This document shows, piece by piece, positions 31,370-37,622 of a stretch of 43,218 nt of DNA. The stretch spans positions 1-43,218 of IMG/VR virus record IMGVR_UViG_3300029882_000050; one strand, given 5' to 3'. Both the position numbers and the translations under genes were made by a program. The notes under the pieces are model-generated. The model was not told the origin of the DNA. It searched no databases and saw nothing but the letters and a program-made list of their open reading frames with translations. Every line of letters begins with the position of its first letter. The stretch's first letter is position 1. Source of the DNA: a virus.

Positions 31370-31825
31370 GTGGGAACGCGTCGTAGGGCATGGGTTTTCG
31401 ACATGGACGGGACACTCTGTGACGTGTCGGGGATCCGGCACCTGGTCACGGGTCCTGTGCGCAACTTTGACGCGTTCCACCGCGCGTCCCTCAGCTGCCC
31501 GCCCCATGACTGGGTGGTGGACGCGGCACGGGAGAAGGCCGATCAGGGGCTCGATGTCCTGATCGTCACCGCGCGGAGTTTCAGGTACCAGCGTGTGACA
31601 GGCTTCTGGCTGGCGCTGCACGATGTGCCGTCCGCAGGCGTGTGGCTGCGTCCTGATGGTGACTACCGGCCGGACGCCGAGGTCAAGCGGGACATTTTCA
31701 CCCACCTGATGACCTGGTGGGACATTGAAGGAGCGCACGACGACAACCCGTCCGTGCTGGCTCTGGAAGAGGACTTGGGCATCCCGACCGTACGGGTGCC
31801 CGGATGGGAGGAGCAGTGGACATGA
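31370..31825 (+). CDS. HAD-family phosphatase (polynucleotide 3'-phosphatase-like)
   Basis: 151 residues, GTG at 31370. Motif I is FDMDGTLCD (D11 nucleophile, D13), motif II VLIVTAR, Lys of motif III in DAEVKRDIF, and acid motif in SVLALEEDLG. Arrangement is like the phosphatase half of T4 polynucleotide kinase/phosphatase and related HAD proteins found in phages. Likely hydrolyses phosphate from nucleotides or RNA/DNA ends; with phage tRNAs nearby, tRNA end repair is possible but speculative. There is no kinase part. Its stop overlaps the next ATG (ATGA). Confidence 0.8.
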   Translation: MGTRRRAWVFDMDGTLCDVSGIRHLVTGPVRNFDAFHRASLSCPPHDWVVDAAREKADQGLDVLIVTARSFRYQRVTGFWLALHDVPSAGVWLRPDGDYRPDAEVKRDIFTHLMTWWDIEGAHDDNPSVLALEEDLGIPTVRVPGWEEQWT

Positions 31826-32016
31826 CGGACAGCGGACCACCGGGCCGCACATGGGGTGTCAAGAGCCTTCTGAGGGCTGCTGCGGGGGGCCTATGGCTCC
31901 TCTGGGACGTCGTCAGGGACGCCGTGACAGTCATTGGTGCCCTGGCTGCGGGGGCTGCACTAGGCGTCCTGTGCGCCTACTTCATCCTGCGCCTGATGAT
32001 CGCCTACGTCTTCTGA
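31822..32016 (+). CDS. Small membrane protein
   Basis: 64 residues from ATG 31822 (GGGAGGA upstream; ATGA overlap). After a short polar start (MTDSGPPGRTWGVKSLLRAA) one long or two short hydrophobic segments follow: AVTVIGALAAGAALGVLCAY and FILRLMIAYVF. Topology likely N-in. No holin or lysin partner is seen here, so a holin role is not claimed. Confidence 0.65.
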   Translation: MTDSGPPGRTWGVKSLLRAAAGGLWLLWDVVRDAVTVIGALAAGAALGVLCAYFILRLMIAYVF

Positions 32017-32037
32017 CGCAGGATGCGGGCGATAGTG

Positions 32038-32066
32038 TGGACAACGGGGGAGCCGCCCGCTAGGGT
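32038..32066 (+). promoter_or_regulatory. Promoter before gene at 32105
   Basis: TGGACA (32038-32043), 17-base spacer, TAGGGT (32061-32066). Same -35/-10 type as the operator promoters but without the right palindrome arm. The leader has GGCACAAGGAAGCGACG, the shared downstream element. Places the next gene and perhaps the tRNA region under this promoter. Confidence 0.6.
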
Positions 32067-32104
32067 GGTTCCCACGGCACAAGGAAGCGACGGAAGGAGC
32101 GACG

Positions 32105-32281
32105 ATGCCGAAGCACCCCGGGGACGACGACAGTCCCGAGATGCGCAAGTACCGGGAGAAGCTGGTTCGGGCAAGGGCCACGAACCAGCCGCCCGCCAGT
32201 GGCGGAGGTTGCGGAGGGGCCGCGATGATGCTGGTCACCCTTCTCCTGCTCATCGGCTCTGTGGCCTACCTGCTCAGTTGA
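32105..32281 (+). CDS. 58-residue single-pass membrane protein
   Basis: ATG 32105 with GGAAGGAG upstream. Polar, charged N-terminus (MPKHPGDDDSPEMRKYREKL), Gly-rich hinge (ASGGGCGGAA) and C-terminal membrane helix (MMLVTLLLLIGSVAYLLS). Tail-anchor-like layout. Unknown function. Followed closely by a terminator hairpin. Confidence 0.65.
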   Translation: MPKHPGDDDSPEMRKYREKLVRARATNQPPASGGGCGGAAMMLVTLLLLIGSVAYLLS

Positions 32282-32285
32282 GACT

Positions 32286-32332
32286 CCTCTGCCACCGGTA
32301 CGACCCAGGGGTGGGAGCCCCGGTGGCAGAGG
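32286..32332 (+). terminator. Terminator hairpin
   Basis: CCTCTGCCACCGG (32286-32298) pairs with CCGGTGGCAGAGG (32320-32332), 13 bp with a 21-base loop, just after the stop at 32281 and before the tRNA-like gene. A short ATTT follows. Confidence 0.65.
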
Positions 32333-32335
32333 CAT

Positions 32336-32416
32336 TTCCCGGAAGTCGCCGGGCGCGGCAGCCGTACGGGTAGCCCCCGTACGGACAAGGCGGGTTCGAG
32401 TCCCGCCCGGGAAGCC
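32336..32416 (+). tRNA. tRNA-like gene with an 8-bp anticodon stem
   Basis: Acceptor TTCCCGG pairs with CCGGGAA; T arm GCGGG-TTCGAGT-CCCGC is regular; D stem GTCG/CGGC has a short loop. The middle arm is CCGTACGG (32362-32369), seven-base loop GTAGCCC, CCGTACGG (32377-32384): eight pairs where tRNAs have five. With U at loop position 2 the anticodon would read AGC (Ala), but C follows it and Ala identity signals are absent. CCA is not encoded. Either a degenerate tRNA or a tRNA-like RNA with another job. Confidence 0.55.
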
Positions 32417-32461
32417 CGACTGCAGCAATCCGCTGCGGTTCAGGAAGGAAGAGGAAACGAC

Positions 32462-32929
32462 ATGTACCCCGAAGTTCGGACGTACCTGGACGCCGTGACA
32501 GCTGCCCGGAACACCCACGACAAGGACCGCAGTGACCTGCAGTCGCGCCGGTCCGAGTACGAAACGCAGGGAACCCCGTGTACCGGGTGCGGCTCCTCGC
32601 ACAGTGGTGTCATCTCGGGCGAGTACTACGAGAAGCAGCGGGATATCTTGGCCACGTACAATGCCAGGAAAAGTGCCGCGTGGCTGGCACTGAAGGACAC
32701 CAGTGCGGACCCGCTGGTCGGGTTCATCGTGGACAACTGCGGGGAATGGAAGGATCAAGCGCTGCTGATCTTGAGTGCGCTCCCTGCCTCCGTGGAGGAG
32801 TTGTGCCGGATCGCCGACGACGGCGAGTGGTGCAGCGTGTGGGACGGGTTCCTCGCCAGGGCACGGAACGCTGGCGTGCTGCCGGGCAGTGTGCTGCTGT
32901 CCCCGGAGCGCGTGGAACTCCTGTACTAG
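32462..32929 (+). CDS. Paralogue A (first of tandem pair), ended by in-frame TAG
   Basis: 155 residues from ATG 32462 with AGGAAGGAAGAGG upstream. Shares most of its length with the gene at 33201 (LQSRRSEY, DPLVGFIVDNC, LILSALPAS, NAGVLPGSV). Four Cys (CTGC, C, C) may matter. At 32927-32929 a TAG sits where the paralogue has Trp (TGG); downstream the same frame continues for 33 more codons of conserved-like sequence to TGA 33034. So the copy is either truncated by one G-to-A change or read through. Family not known to me. Confidence 0.7.
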   Translation: MYPEVRTYLDAVTAARNTHDKDRSDLQSRRSEYETQGTPCTGCGSSHSGVISGEYYEKQRDILATYNARKSAAWLALKDTSADPLVGFIVDNCGEWKDQALLILSALPASVEELCRIADDGEWCSVWDGFLARARNAGVLPGSVLLSPERVELLY

Positions 32930-33034
32930 TGTCGCGACTACGATCTAACCAGGGAGGGCCTGCGCAAGTTCACGGCACTGCTGGACGCCGTCGTAGCTGC
33001 CGAATCCAACCCCGTTGCTGCTGACGGTAGTTGA
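32930..33034 (+). pseudogene. In-frame 3' remnant or read-through extension of paralogue A
   Basis: Following the TAG, the same frame reads CRDYDLTREGLRKFTALLDA and VVAAESNPVAADGS, then stop. It aligns with the end of the paralogue (FRNQVTS..YRRTLLTMVDA, VVAESTATPADAA). No frameshift or deletion beyond one residue is needed. Preservation of the coding sense after the stop argues for a recent nonsense change or for read-through. Confidence 0.6.
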
Positions 33035-33059
33035 CGACGCGTGAGGTCCACAGTACTGT
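33031..33059 (+). promoter_or_regulatory. Promoter inside a palindrome before tRNA-Thr
   Basis: TTGACG (33031-33036), 17-base spacer, TACTGT (33054-33059). A 10-bp inverted repeat, GCGTGAGGTC (33039-33048) with GACCTCACGC (33061-33070), wraps the -10, and its loop is itself palindromic (ACAGTACTGT). Directly followed by the tRNA at 33073. Confidence 0.55.
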
Positions 33060-33072
33060 AGACCTCACGCAA

Positions 33073-33146
33073 GCCCCGGTAGCTCACCAGGCCAGAGCAC
33101 CGCCCTTGTAAGGCGGAGGCAGCGGGTTCGAGTCCCGTCCGGGGCA
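33073..33146 (+). tRNA. tRNA-Thr (anticodon TGT)
   Basis: Full cloverleaf: acceptor GCCCCGG/CCGGGGC, D stem GCTC/GAGC, anticodon stem CCGCC/GGCGG with loop CTTGTAA (anticodon TGT), T arm GCGGG-TTCGAGT-CCCGT, discriminator A. CCA not encoded. Reads ACA, a rare codon in high-GC hosts, so it may aid translation of phage genes. Confidence 0.9.
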
Positions 33147-33200
33147 CTGCACCACCCCACGACAGTCAGCCGTGGGCCAGGAAGAGGGAAGGAACGACAC

Positions 33201-33779
33201 ATGTACACTGAGGTTGAGGCGTTCATCGCTGCGCGTGACGAGGCGCTTTGCGTGTACGACGAGAAGCTGCGTGACCTGCAGTCGCGCCGGTCCGAGTACA
33301 TGACGTCCGGAAACTGCGGCTGCAGCAACAGCGAGTGCCTCCAGGGCGGAGTTTCCCCCGAGTACACCACACTGTCGGGTGGCATCCGCACGGAGCAGGA
33401 CGTCACGGTCAACACCGCGTGGAACCGCATGAAGCTGGACAGCGCTGACCCGCTGGTGGGCTGGATCGTGGACAACTGCAAGGACTACCAGTCCGAGGCC
33501 CTCGTCATCCTCAGTGCGCTCCCGGCCTCAGCGGAGGAGCTGGAGCAGATTGGCAATGACCAGAGCTGGTGCCACATCTGGACCCAGTTCCTGGAGCAGG
33601 CGCAGAATGCGGGTGTGCTGCCGGGCAGTGTACCACTGTCCCCGGCGCGCCAGGAGCTGGTGACCTGGTTCCGGAACCAGGTCACCAGTCACGCACCGTA
33701 CCGGCGGACGCTGCTGACGATGGTGGACGCCGTCGTGGCGGAATCCACGGCCACGCCTGCGGATGCCGCTGCGGAGTAG
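33201..33779 (+). CDS. Paralogue B (second of tandem pair), hypothetical
   Basis: 192 residues, ATG at 33201 with GGAAGGAA upstream. Helical N-terminus (VEAFIAARDEALCVYDEKLR), Cys motif NCGCSNSEC (residues about 37-45), then DPLVGWIVDNCKDYQSEALV, ALPASAEELEQIGNDQ and a helical end (TLLTMVDAVVAES). About half the positions match paralogue A. The two lie either side of the tRNA-Thr gene, suggesting duplication of a gene-plus-tRNA unit. Function unknown; a small regulator binding nucleic acid or metal is possible. Confidence 0.7.
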   Translation: MYTEVEAFIAARDEALCVYDEKLRDLQSRRSEYMTSGNCGCSNSECLQGGVSPEYTTLSGGIRTEQDVTVNTAWNRMKLDSADPLVGWIVDNCKDYQSEALVILSALPASAEELEQIGNDQSWCHIWTQFLEQAQNAGVLPGSVPLSPARQELVTWFRNQVTSHAPYRRTLLTMVDAVVAESTATPADAAAE

Positions 33780-33786
33780 CGGACCG

Positions 33787-33812
33787 GGGGTCCATGCGGT
33801 ACTATGGACCCC
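33787..33812 (+). promoter_or_regulatory. Palindrome with TACTAT -10 before second tRNA-Thr
   Basis: GGGGTCCAT (33787-33795) pairs with ATGGACCCC (33804-33812). TACTAT (33800-33805) in its loop is a good -10, five to ten bases before the tRNA at 33817; the -35 is weak. Position and form echo the palindrome before the first tRNA-Thr. Confidence 0.45.
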
Positions 33813-33816
33813 ACAT

Positions 33817-33889
33817 GCCCCCGTAGCTCATCGGGTAGAGCACCGCTCTCGTAAAGCGGAGGTGACAGGTTCGAGACCTGTCGGGGGCC
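33817..33889 (+). tRNA. tRNA-Thr (anticodon CGT)
   Basis: Acceptor GCCCCCG/CGGGGGC, D stem GCTC/GAGC, anticodon stem CCGCT/AGCGG with loop CTCGTAA (anticodon CGT), T arm ACAGG-TTCGAGA-CCTGT. CCA not encoded. It reads ACG, frequent in GC-rich genes. Similar to the tRNA-Thr at 33073, probably a duplicate with changed anticodon. Confidence 0.9.
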
Positions 33890-33958
33890 CACGTCACCCA
33901 GGACAGGGGTTCTGTCGAACCGGTGAGGGCTTGCCGTAGACGTGAAAAAGCCTGGTTA

Positions 33959-34029
33959 GCTCCTGTCGTCCAATGAGGGCACGCGCCTACCGGAGGTGCG
34001 GGATACGGGTTCAGCGCCCGTCAGGAGCA
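33959..34029 (+). tRNA. Short, odd tRNA (anticodon CCG, Arg-like?)
   Basis: Acceptor GCTCCTG/CAGGAGC and T arm ACGGG-TTCAGCG-CCCGT are clear. D arm GTCC-AATGA-GGGC has only a five-base loop. The anticodon stem GCGCC/GGTGC leaves loop TACCGGA, so anticodon CCG, but base 33 is A, not the near-universal U. Pairing CGCGC/GTGCG instead leaves a nine-base loop. The T loop lacks the usual A58. At 71 bases it is short. It may be non-standard or decaying. Confidence 0.55.
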
Positions 34030-34145
34030 CGGTTGGTGCCTGCGGAAACCCTTACTCCGCCACGGCGTTGACATCCTGGGAGGAACAATGGGTCGACTGA
34101 TCTGCATACCACGGCCCCACGGCGGGGCGGGTAGGAGAGGTCGCC
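34030..34145 (+). other. 116-base gap between odd tRNA and next gene
   Basis: Contains TTGACA at 34068-34073 without a matching -10, and a GGGAGGAACA site before ATG 34088 whose frame fully overlaps the 57-residue gene starting at 34146. The 34088 frame looks non-coding in composition. No other structure supported. Confidence 0.3.
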
Positions 34146-34319
34146 ATGGTCAAGTCGTCACCCCACACTCAGTGGAAGAAGGGCTGTCCGTTGTGCAGTA
34201 TGCACAAGGGCAACCGGAACGGGGATACGGTACGGACCCCGTGGGCGGTCCTGCGGCAGTTCGGTGTCAAGCGCCGGTACAGCCGCAACCGGCTGACACG
34301 GGAGCAGCGGGACGAGTAG
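34146..34319 (+). CDS. 57-residue basic protein with CPLC motif
   Basis: ATG 34146 with AGGAGAGG upstream, stop TAG 34319. Reads MVKSSPHTQWKKGCPLCSMH then KGNRNGDTVRTPWAVLRQFG and a very basic end (VKRRYSRNRLTREQRDE). CxxC plus nearby His could bind one metal. The charge suggests RNA or DNA binding; no family known to me. Confidence 0.65.
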   Translation: MVKSSPHTQWKKGCPLCSMHKGNRNGDTVRTPWAVLRQFGVKRRYSRNRLTREQRDE

Positions 34320-34431
34320 TATGCGGGACACGGGACGTACGATCTCATACATCGTACTGCTCCTGACGCCCTCACCAGGGCGGGACGCGCAAGAGACGGA
34401 CCGGTGGTGGCCGGAACGGTGAGCGCGGTTC
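34320..34431 (+). other. 112-base gap before tRNA-Phe
   Basis: Holds a 33-codon frame from ATG 34321 (MRDTGRTISYIVLLLTPSPG...) with only a weak ribosome site; it has a short hydrophobic run but I do not call it a gene. No promoter recognised. Confidence 0.3.
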
Positions 34432-34504
34432 GGGACTGTAGCTCAGCCGGAAGAGCACTCGTCTGAAACACGAGAGCGCGCAGGTTCGACCCCTGCTGGT
34501 CCCA
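34432..34504 (+). tRNA. tRNA-Phe (anticodon GAA)
   Basis: Acceptor GGGACTG/TGGTCCC (with G-T pairs), D stem GCTC/GAGC, anticodon stem CTCGT/ACGAG, loop CTGAAAC (anticodon GAA), T arm GCAGG-TTCGACC-CCTGC, discriminator A. CCA not encoded. All conserved positions present. Confidence 0.9.
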
Positions 34505-34551
34505 CGCGTAGTACAGTAATCCAGGAAGAGGCCACGAGAGGAAGGAGGATC

Positions 34552-34914
34552 ATGGACTACGTCAAGAACCAGCTTGTCCTGCGTGGCTCGAACCGTCGGA
34601 TCCGCATCGAGTCGGGACCGTGGACTACACGTCACGCTGATGACGAGTGCGGCGTTACCCGCCAGGAGCGGTACTTGGTGGAGGTGCTCGACAACAGCGA
34701 GTACCGGTTCATCGCGACGGACGAGCTCTTCCCGCTGGAACCCGTGGTAGGCAATCGGGTGATGCGCAGCGATTCCGCCTGCGTCTACATCATTCGTTAC
34801 GTGAGCGATTACAACATTCTCGTGGAATCGCAGGACGGACAAGTGTTTACCTACTCACGTGTCGCCTGGGAATGTAGCCTCGCTAACGGTTCCGTTGCCG
34901 TGGTTATCTCGTGA
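34552..34914 (+). CDS. Hypothetical protein, beta-rich
   Basis: 120 residues, ATG 34552 with AAGGAGGA upstream. Strand-rich: RIRIESGPWTTRH, ERYLVEVLDNSEYRFIATDE, SACVYIIRYVSDYNILVESQ and GQVFTYSRVAWECSLANGSV. It looks like a small barrel, possibly SH3- or Tudor-like, but not recognised. Coupled by GTGA to the next gene. Base use is somewhat less GC-rich at its 3' end than neighbours. Confidence 0.65.
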   Translation: MDYVKNQLVLRGSNRRIRIESGPWTTRHADDECGVTRQERYLVEVLDNSEYRFIATDELFPLEPVVGNRVMRSDSACVYIIRYVSDYNILVESQDGQVFTYSRVAWECSLANGSVAVVIS

Positions 34915-35231
34915 ACGCTGCCACCGGACCCATCCCCGCCATCCCGTTGACCAAGGAGACCACCGTGAGCGCGAACGTCAGCAACTACCCGGGTGGACGT
35001 ACCGTCGTCATGCGCCGCATCGAACGGCCCGTCCTGCTGAACGTGCCCTACGGCAATACCAGTACCGGGACTGCCGACCAGATGCGGGCCGCGCTGGACT
35101 CCACCGAAGCGGCGTACCGCGAGGTCTACAAGCTGGCTGCGACCCAGGCGATTCCGCCGGGTGCGATCCTGGTCACGCCGTCCGACCGCGTCATCACTGT
35201 GCACTTCACGGTGGAGGATTCCGCCTTGTGA
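34911..35231 (+). CDS. Hypothetical protein
   Basis: 106 residues from GTG 34911, overlapping the previous stop. Contains RTVVMRRIERPVLLNVPYGN, a helical SADQMRAALDSTEAAYREVY-like stretch and IPPGAILVTPSDRVITVHFT at the end. An internal GTG at 34965 follows GGAGACCACC and could be the real start (MSANVSNYPGG). No family recognised. GTGA couples it to the next gene. Confidence 0.6.
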   Translation: MNAATGPIPAIPLTKETTVSANVSNYPGGRTVVMRRIERPVLLNVPYGNTSTGTADQMRAALDSTEAAYREVYKLAATQAIPPGAILVTPSDRVITVHFTVEDSAL

Positions 35232-35446
35232 TCCCGCTGCACCTGACAGGCCCTTTCCACCCTACGCTCCTGGCCTTCTGGTGCGCTCACGTGTGGGCTC
35301 CTGTGCCACCGCAGGAGCCGCCTGTGTACGACCCCGAGAAGACAGCTCTCCTGCCCGTCCAGCGGGTGTACGGGCCGGAGACCACCCAGGAGATCCCGAG
35401 AGTTCCCGTGCCACCCATGGTGGACTGGGACGAGGACGACGGGTAG
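35228..35446 (+). CDS. 72-residue Pro-rich acidic protein
   Basis: GTG 35228 within the previous stop. Begins MIPLHLTGPFHPTLLAFWCA, then Pro-rich VPPQEPPVYDPEKTALLPVQ, ending acidic (MVDWDEDDG). The first 25 residues are mildly hydrophobic. It shows no domain; could be an adaptor peptide. Confidence 0.55.
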   Translation: MIPLHLTGPFHPTLLAFWCAHVWAPVPPQEPPVYDPEKTALLPVQRVYGPETTQEIPRVPVPPMVDWDEDDG

Positions 35447-35485
35447 GGCGGGGTCCACCAGGAAGCGGATGAGGAAGGAACAGCC

Positions 35486-35587
35486 ATGGACCACGTCAGG
35501 ACGTGCCATTGTGGACACGAGGTGCAGCCAAAAAGCGTGTACTGCTCGTGGCTGTGCCGCAACGAAGACGACCGTCACGACGACTGA
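35486..35587 (+). CDS. 33-residue Cys/His peptide
   Basis: ATG 35486 behind GAGGAAGGA. Product MDHVRTCHCGHEVQPKSVYC then SWLCRNEDDRHDD has CHCGH and YCSWLC, a compact zinc-knuckle-like set of ligands. Too short for other fold. Unknown function. Confidence 0.6.
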   Translation: MDHVRTCHCGHEVQPKSVYCSWLCRNEDDRHDD

Positions 35588-35600
35588 GAGGAAGATGATT

Positions 35601-35723
35601 ATGGGCGACATCGGGACTGAGAAGAAGACCGTGACGTTCGAACCGTTCCCCGGGACAGCTCCCGAAGAGGCTCCCGCTGCGCCGGTCGAGGTGCCCGCTG
35701 AACCCGTTCCGGTTCCCGCATGA
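35601..35723 (+). CDS. 40-residue Pro/Glu-rich peptide
   Basis: ATG 35601 with GAGAGGAAG upstream (an ATG at 35595 is also in frame). MGDIGTEKKTVTFEPFPGTA continues as PEEAPAAPVEVPAEPVPVPA, low complexity. Its ATGA end couples it to the 307-residue gene, so it might serve mainly as a leader. Composition does not suggest a fold. Confidence 0.5.
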   Translation: MGDIGTEKKTVTFEPFPGTAPEEAPAAPVEVPAEPVPVPA

Positions 35724-36643
35724 GGGGTTTCGGGAGTGACGCGGGGGAGCTCAAGGAGTCCTCCGCCCTGGTGCCGGGGGTCCTGCGCGGGTACCGGCGG
35801 TTCATGTTGCTGGAGGACCCCGCAGGGCGACTTTTGCATTACATGTCATCCATGCCGGATCCTCGTCCCTACCGGATGCCGACCTACGCGGAGTGGCTGG
35901 AGGACCCGAGGATCCTCGGTGCGCCCACGAGGACGACCAACCCCCTCGGGCTCTCCGCCATGGTAGCTCCACGACTGTTCATGCGACCTGGAGAGAACAC
36001 CGCACGGTGCCTCATGACGCCCTACTATGGTAACAGCGCCTGGTCCCACACGGCACCAGGCAACGACTGTATATGCGGGTTCTACGGGTACTACACGCCG
36101 AGACTGATCAATGACACCGGCAACGGCATTGAGAACACTGTGGTGGCTGCAGTCGAGGTGTACGGGAACGTCGTCCTTGGAACCAAGGGGTTCCGTGCGG
36201 AGAAGCTGCGCCTGGTCGCCCTGGTGCGGCCTACAGAGTACGAAGCGCGGGTGCACAGATACGAGAAACTCCAGGTGCAGTGGCGTGCTCTGGTGGAGGC
36301 GTACGGCGTCCCCTGTTTCGACACCGTGGACACGATGTTAGCCACGTACCCGCCACAGGACGTCTCGGAGCTACTGCCCCGGGAGAAGGTGGACCTGGTC
36401 AAGAAGGCGCGTTTCCCGACGATCACCGCACCCTGGGGATCCCTGCACCACTACTCTCCCATGATGCCGTTGATGTATAGCATGTCAGGTTTCTTGAGCT
36501 TCATTCCCGTCACACCGGATCCCGTACCGCAGTGGGTGAGGGACATCGCAACCGCCCACGCCATGGATCCTGCGGACGTGCTCGACGCACTGAAGAAGAT
36601 CGGGATCACACCCGAGGATCCTACTGCACTTATCACATGGTGA
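35720..36643 (+). CDS. 307-residue conserved actinophage-type protein, unknown
   Basis: ATG 35720 (ATGA overlap). Contains NDCICGFYGYYTPRLIND and NTVVAAVEVYGNVVLGTKGF followed by RAEKLRLVALVRP, a combination I associate with hypothetical proteins of actinobacteria and their phages, with a CxCG-YxYY segment followed by beta strands. C-terminus (VPQWVRDIATAHAMDPADVL) is a helical bundle. The longest gene in the accessory block. It lacks recognisable catalytic motifs. Its stop codon lies within a hairpin (36639-36685). Confidence 0.65.
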   Translation: MRGFGSDAGELKESSALVPGVLRGYRRFMLLEDPAGRLLHYMSSMPDPRPYRMPTYAEWLEDPRILGAPTRTTNPLGLSAMVAPRLFMRPGENTARCLMTPYYGNSAWSHTAPGNDCICGFYGYYTPRLINDTGNGIENTVVAAVEVYGNVVLGTKGFRAEKLRLVALVRPTEYEARVHRYEKLQVQWRALVEAYGVPCFDTVDTMLATYPPQDVSELLPREKVDLVKKARFPTITAPWGSLHHYSPMMPLMYSMSGFLSFIPVTPDPVPQWVRDIATAHAMDPADVLDALKKIGITPEDPTALITW

Positions 36644-36685
36644 GAAGAATTTGTGTTTATTGTTCGGACACGGATTCTTCTCACC
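36639..36685 (+). terminator. Terminator hairpin overlapping stop codon
   Basis: GGTGAGAAGAAT (36639-36650) pairs with ATTCTTCTCACC (36674-36685), 12 bp with a 23-base AT-rich loop; the stop TGA (36641-36643) is in the left arm. Confidence 0.6.
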
Positions 36686-36724
36686 GTGTGATGGACACCA
36701 TAGCCGGAAGGAAAGGAAGCGACC

Positions 36725-36913
36725 ATGTTCACCGCAACGAGGATCACCGCACCGACCCAGGATGAGCTCCACACCATCGCCGTGCATGCACAGAAGGTGG
36801 CGTGCACGGCGGACAGCAGCCACCACCTGGTCCAGCAACACGACATTGTGGACGAGGGTGATACACACCTGCAGTGGGGCGTCCACCACGCCGCGCCCGG
36901 CTTCACCGACTAG
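36725..36913 (+). CDS. 62-residue His-rich protein
   Basis: ATG 36725 with GGAAAGGAAG upstream. MFTATRITAPTQDELHTIAV leads to HAQKVACTADSSHHLVQQHD and THLQWGVHHAAPGFTD; nine His in 62 residues, so metal binding is possible. Family unknown. Confidence 0.6.
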   Translation: MFTATRITAPTQDELHTIAVHAQKVACTADSSHHLVQQHDIVDEGDTHLQWGVHHAAPGFTD

Positions 36914-36927
36914 CGAAGAGGTCCTGT

Positions 36928-37386
36928 GTGCCCCGTACCGTGCATGTGGTGGTCACCGGCTCCCGAACGTTCCGGGACCGTACGCAGGTCGCTGAGGCGC
37001 TGGAGGCGTCACGTGAGGGCTATGACGCCATGGTCGTCCTGGTCACGGATGCCGGGGGTGCCGCAGCCGTGGCGCACGAGTACACGGAGCACCTGGGCGA
37101 CACGTCGGTGACGTGCCAGCGGTTCCACCCGGGGTGGGATGACCCGTGCACCCGGGGCTGCAGGCGTGGACATCGCAGGACCCGGGCGGACGGCACCACG
37201 TTCTGCCCGGGGGCCGGTCCACGGTGCCACCAGTGGCTGGTGGACACGGTGGCACGCCATGTCTACGACAAGTCTGTGGTGTGCCTGGCGTTCTACGCCA
37301 GGCCGCGCGACGACCTGGCGGACGACATGGTTCTGCGCGCCACTGCTGCAGGGATCCCCGTGGTGCGGTACGGTGTACCGCGATGA
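36928..37386 (+). CDS. YspA-like SLOG-family protein (DUF2493-like)
   Basis: 152 residues, GTG 36928 with AGAGG upstream. The N-terminus TVHVVVTGSRTFRDRTQVAE is the Rossmann-type nucleotide-sensing start of the YspA/DUF2493 branch of the SLOG superfamily. DAMVVLVTDAGGAAAVAHEY follows the expected pattern. An insert with CTRGCRRGHRR and FCPGAGPRCHQW has Cys/His suitable for zinc. SLOG proteins bind or process nucleotide-derived ligands and often occur in defence or stress systems. What this one binds is unknown. Coupled (ATGA) to the next gene. Confidence 0.65.
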   Translation: MPRTVHVVVTGSRTFRDRTQVAEALEASREGYDAMVVLVTDAGGAAAVAHEYTEHLGDTSVTCQRFHPGWDDPCTRGCRRGHRRTRADGTTFCPGAGPRCHQWLVDTVARHVYDKSVVCLAFYARPRDDLADDMVLRATAAGIPVVRYGVPR

Positions 37387-37622
37387 AGAAGAACGGGCAG
37401 CCGTCCCTTAACAGTGCACGCCCGTTGCCCCCGTACACCGGTGGTACGTGTACGTGCGGTATGTGTGGGTTCGACCAGGCGGATACGATGTTCGTGGCAC
37501 GCGGGAGCATGGGGCGTGTCTACGGGCAGGATTTCCTGACGCCGACAGTCAATCTGCTGCGCCGTACCTGCGGGCGGTGCGGGTACCAGTGGGACGAGGC
37601 AACGGAAGAAGGGGACGCATGA
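37383..37622 (+). CDS. 79-residue zinc-ribbon protein
   Basis: ATG 37383 overlapping the previous stop. Two Cys pairs, TCTCGMCGF and TCGRCGY, separated by about 35 residues (FVARGSMGRVYGQDFLTPTV), form a likely zinc ribbon; ends acidic. Lies in a coupled chain SLOG - ribbon - Cys peptide - membrane peptide, so may serve the SLOG protein. Confidence 0.65.
   Translation: MKKNGQPSLNSARPLPPYTGGTCTCGMCGFDQADTMFVARGSMGRVYGQDFLTPTVNLLRRTCGRCGYQWDEATEEGDA

Noticed and set aside
31822-32281. Holin/lysis cassette from the two small membrane proteins
   Set aside because: No endolysin or spanin gene is adjacent, so membrane topology alone does not support it.
34068-34073. Perfect TTGACA after the odd tRNA
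   Set aside because: No -10-like hexamer at 16-18 bases and a coding start follows at once.
34088-34366. 92-codon frame with a strong GGGAGG site at ATG 34088
   Set aside because: It covers the 57-residue gene in another frame and its product is Arg/Gly-rich without fold; I judged the 34146 frame real. The site remains a curiosity.
32336-34504. Idea that one of the tRNAs suppresses the TAG in paralogue A
   Set aside because: Readable anticodons are AGC, TGT, CGT, CCG and GAA; none is CTA, and none has the right loop shifted by one.
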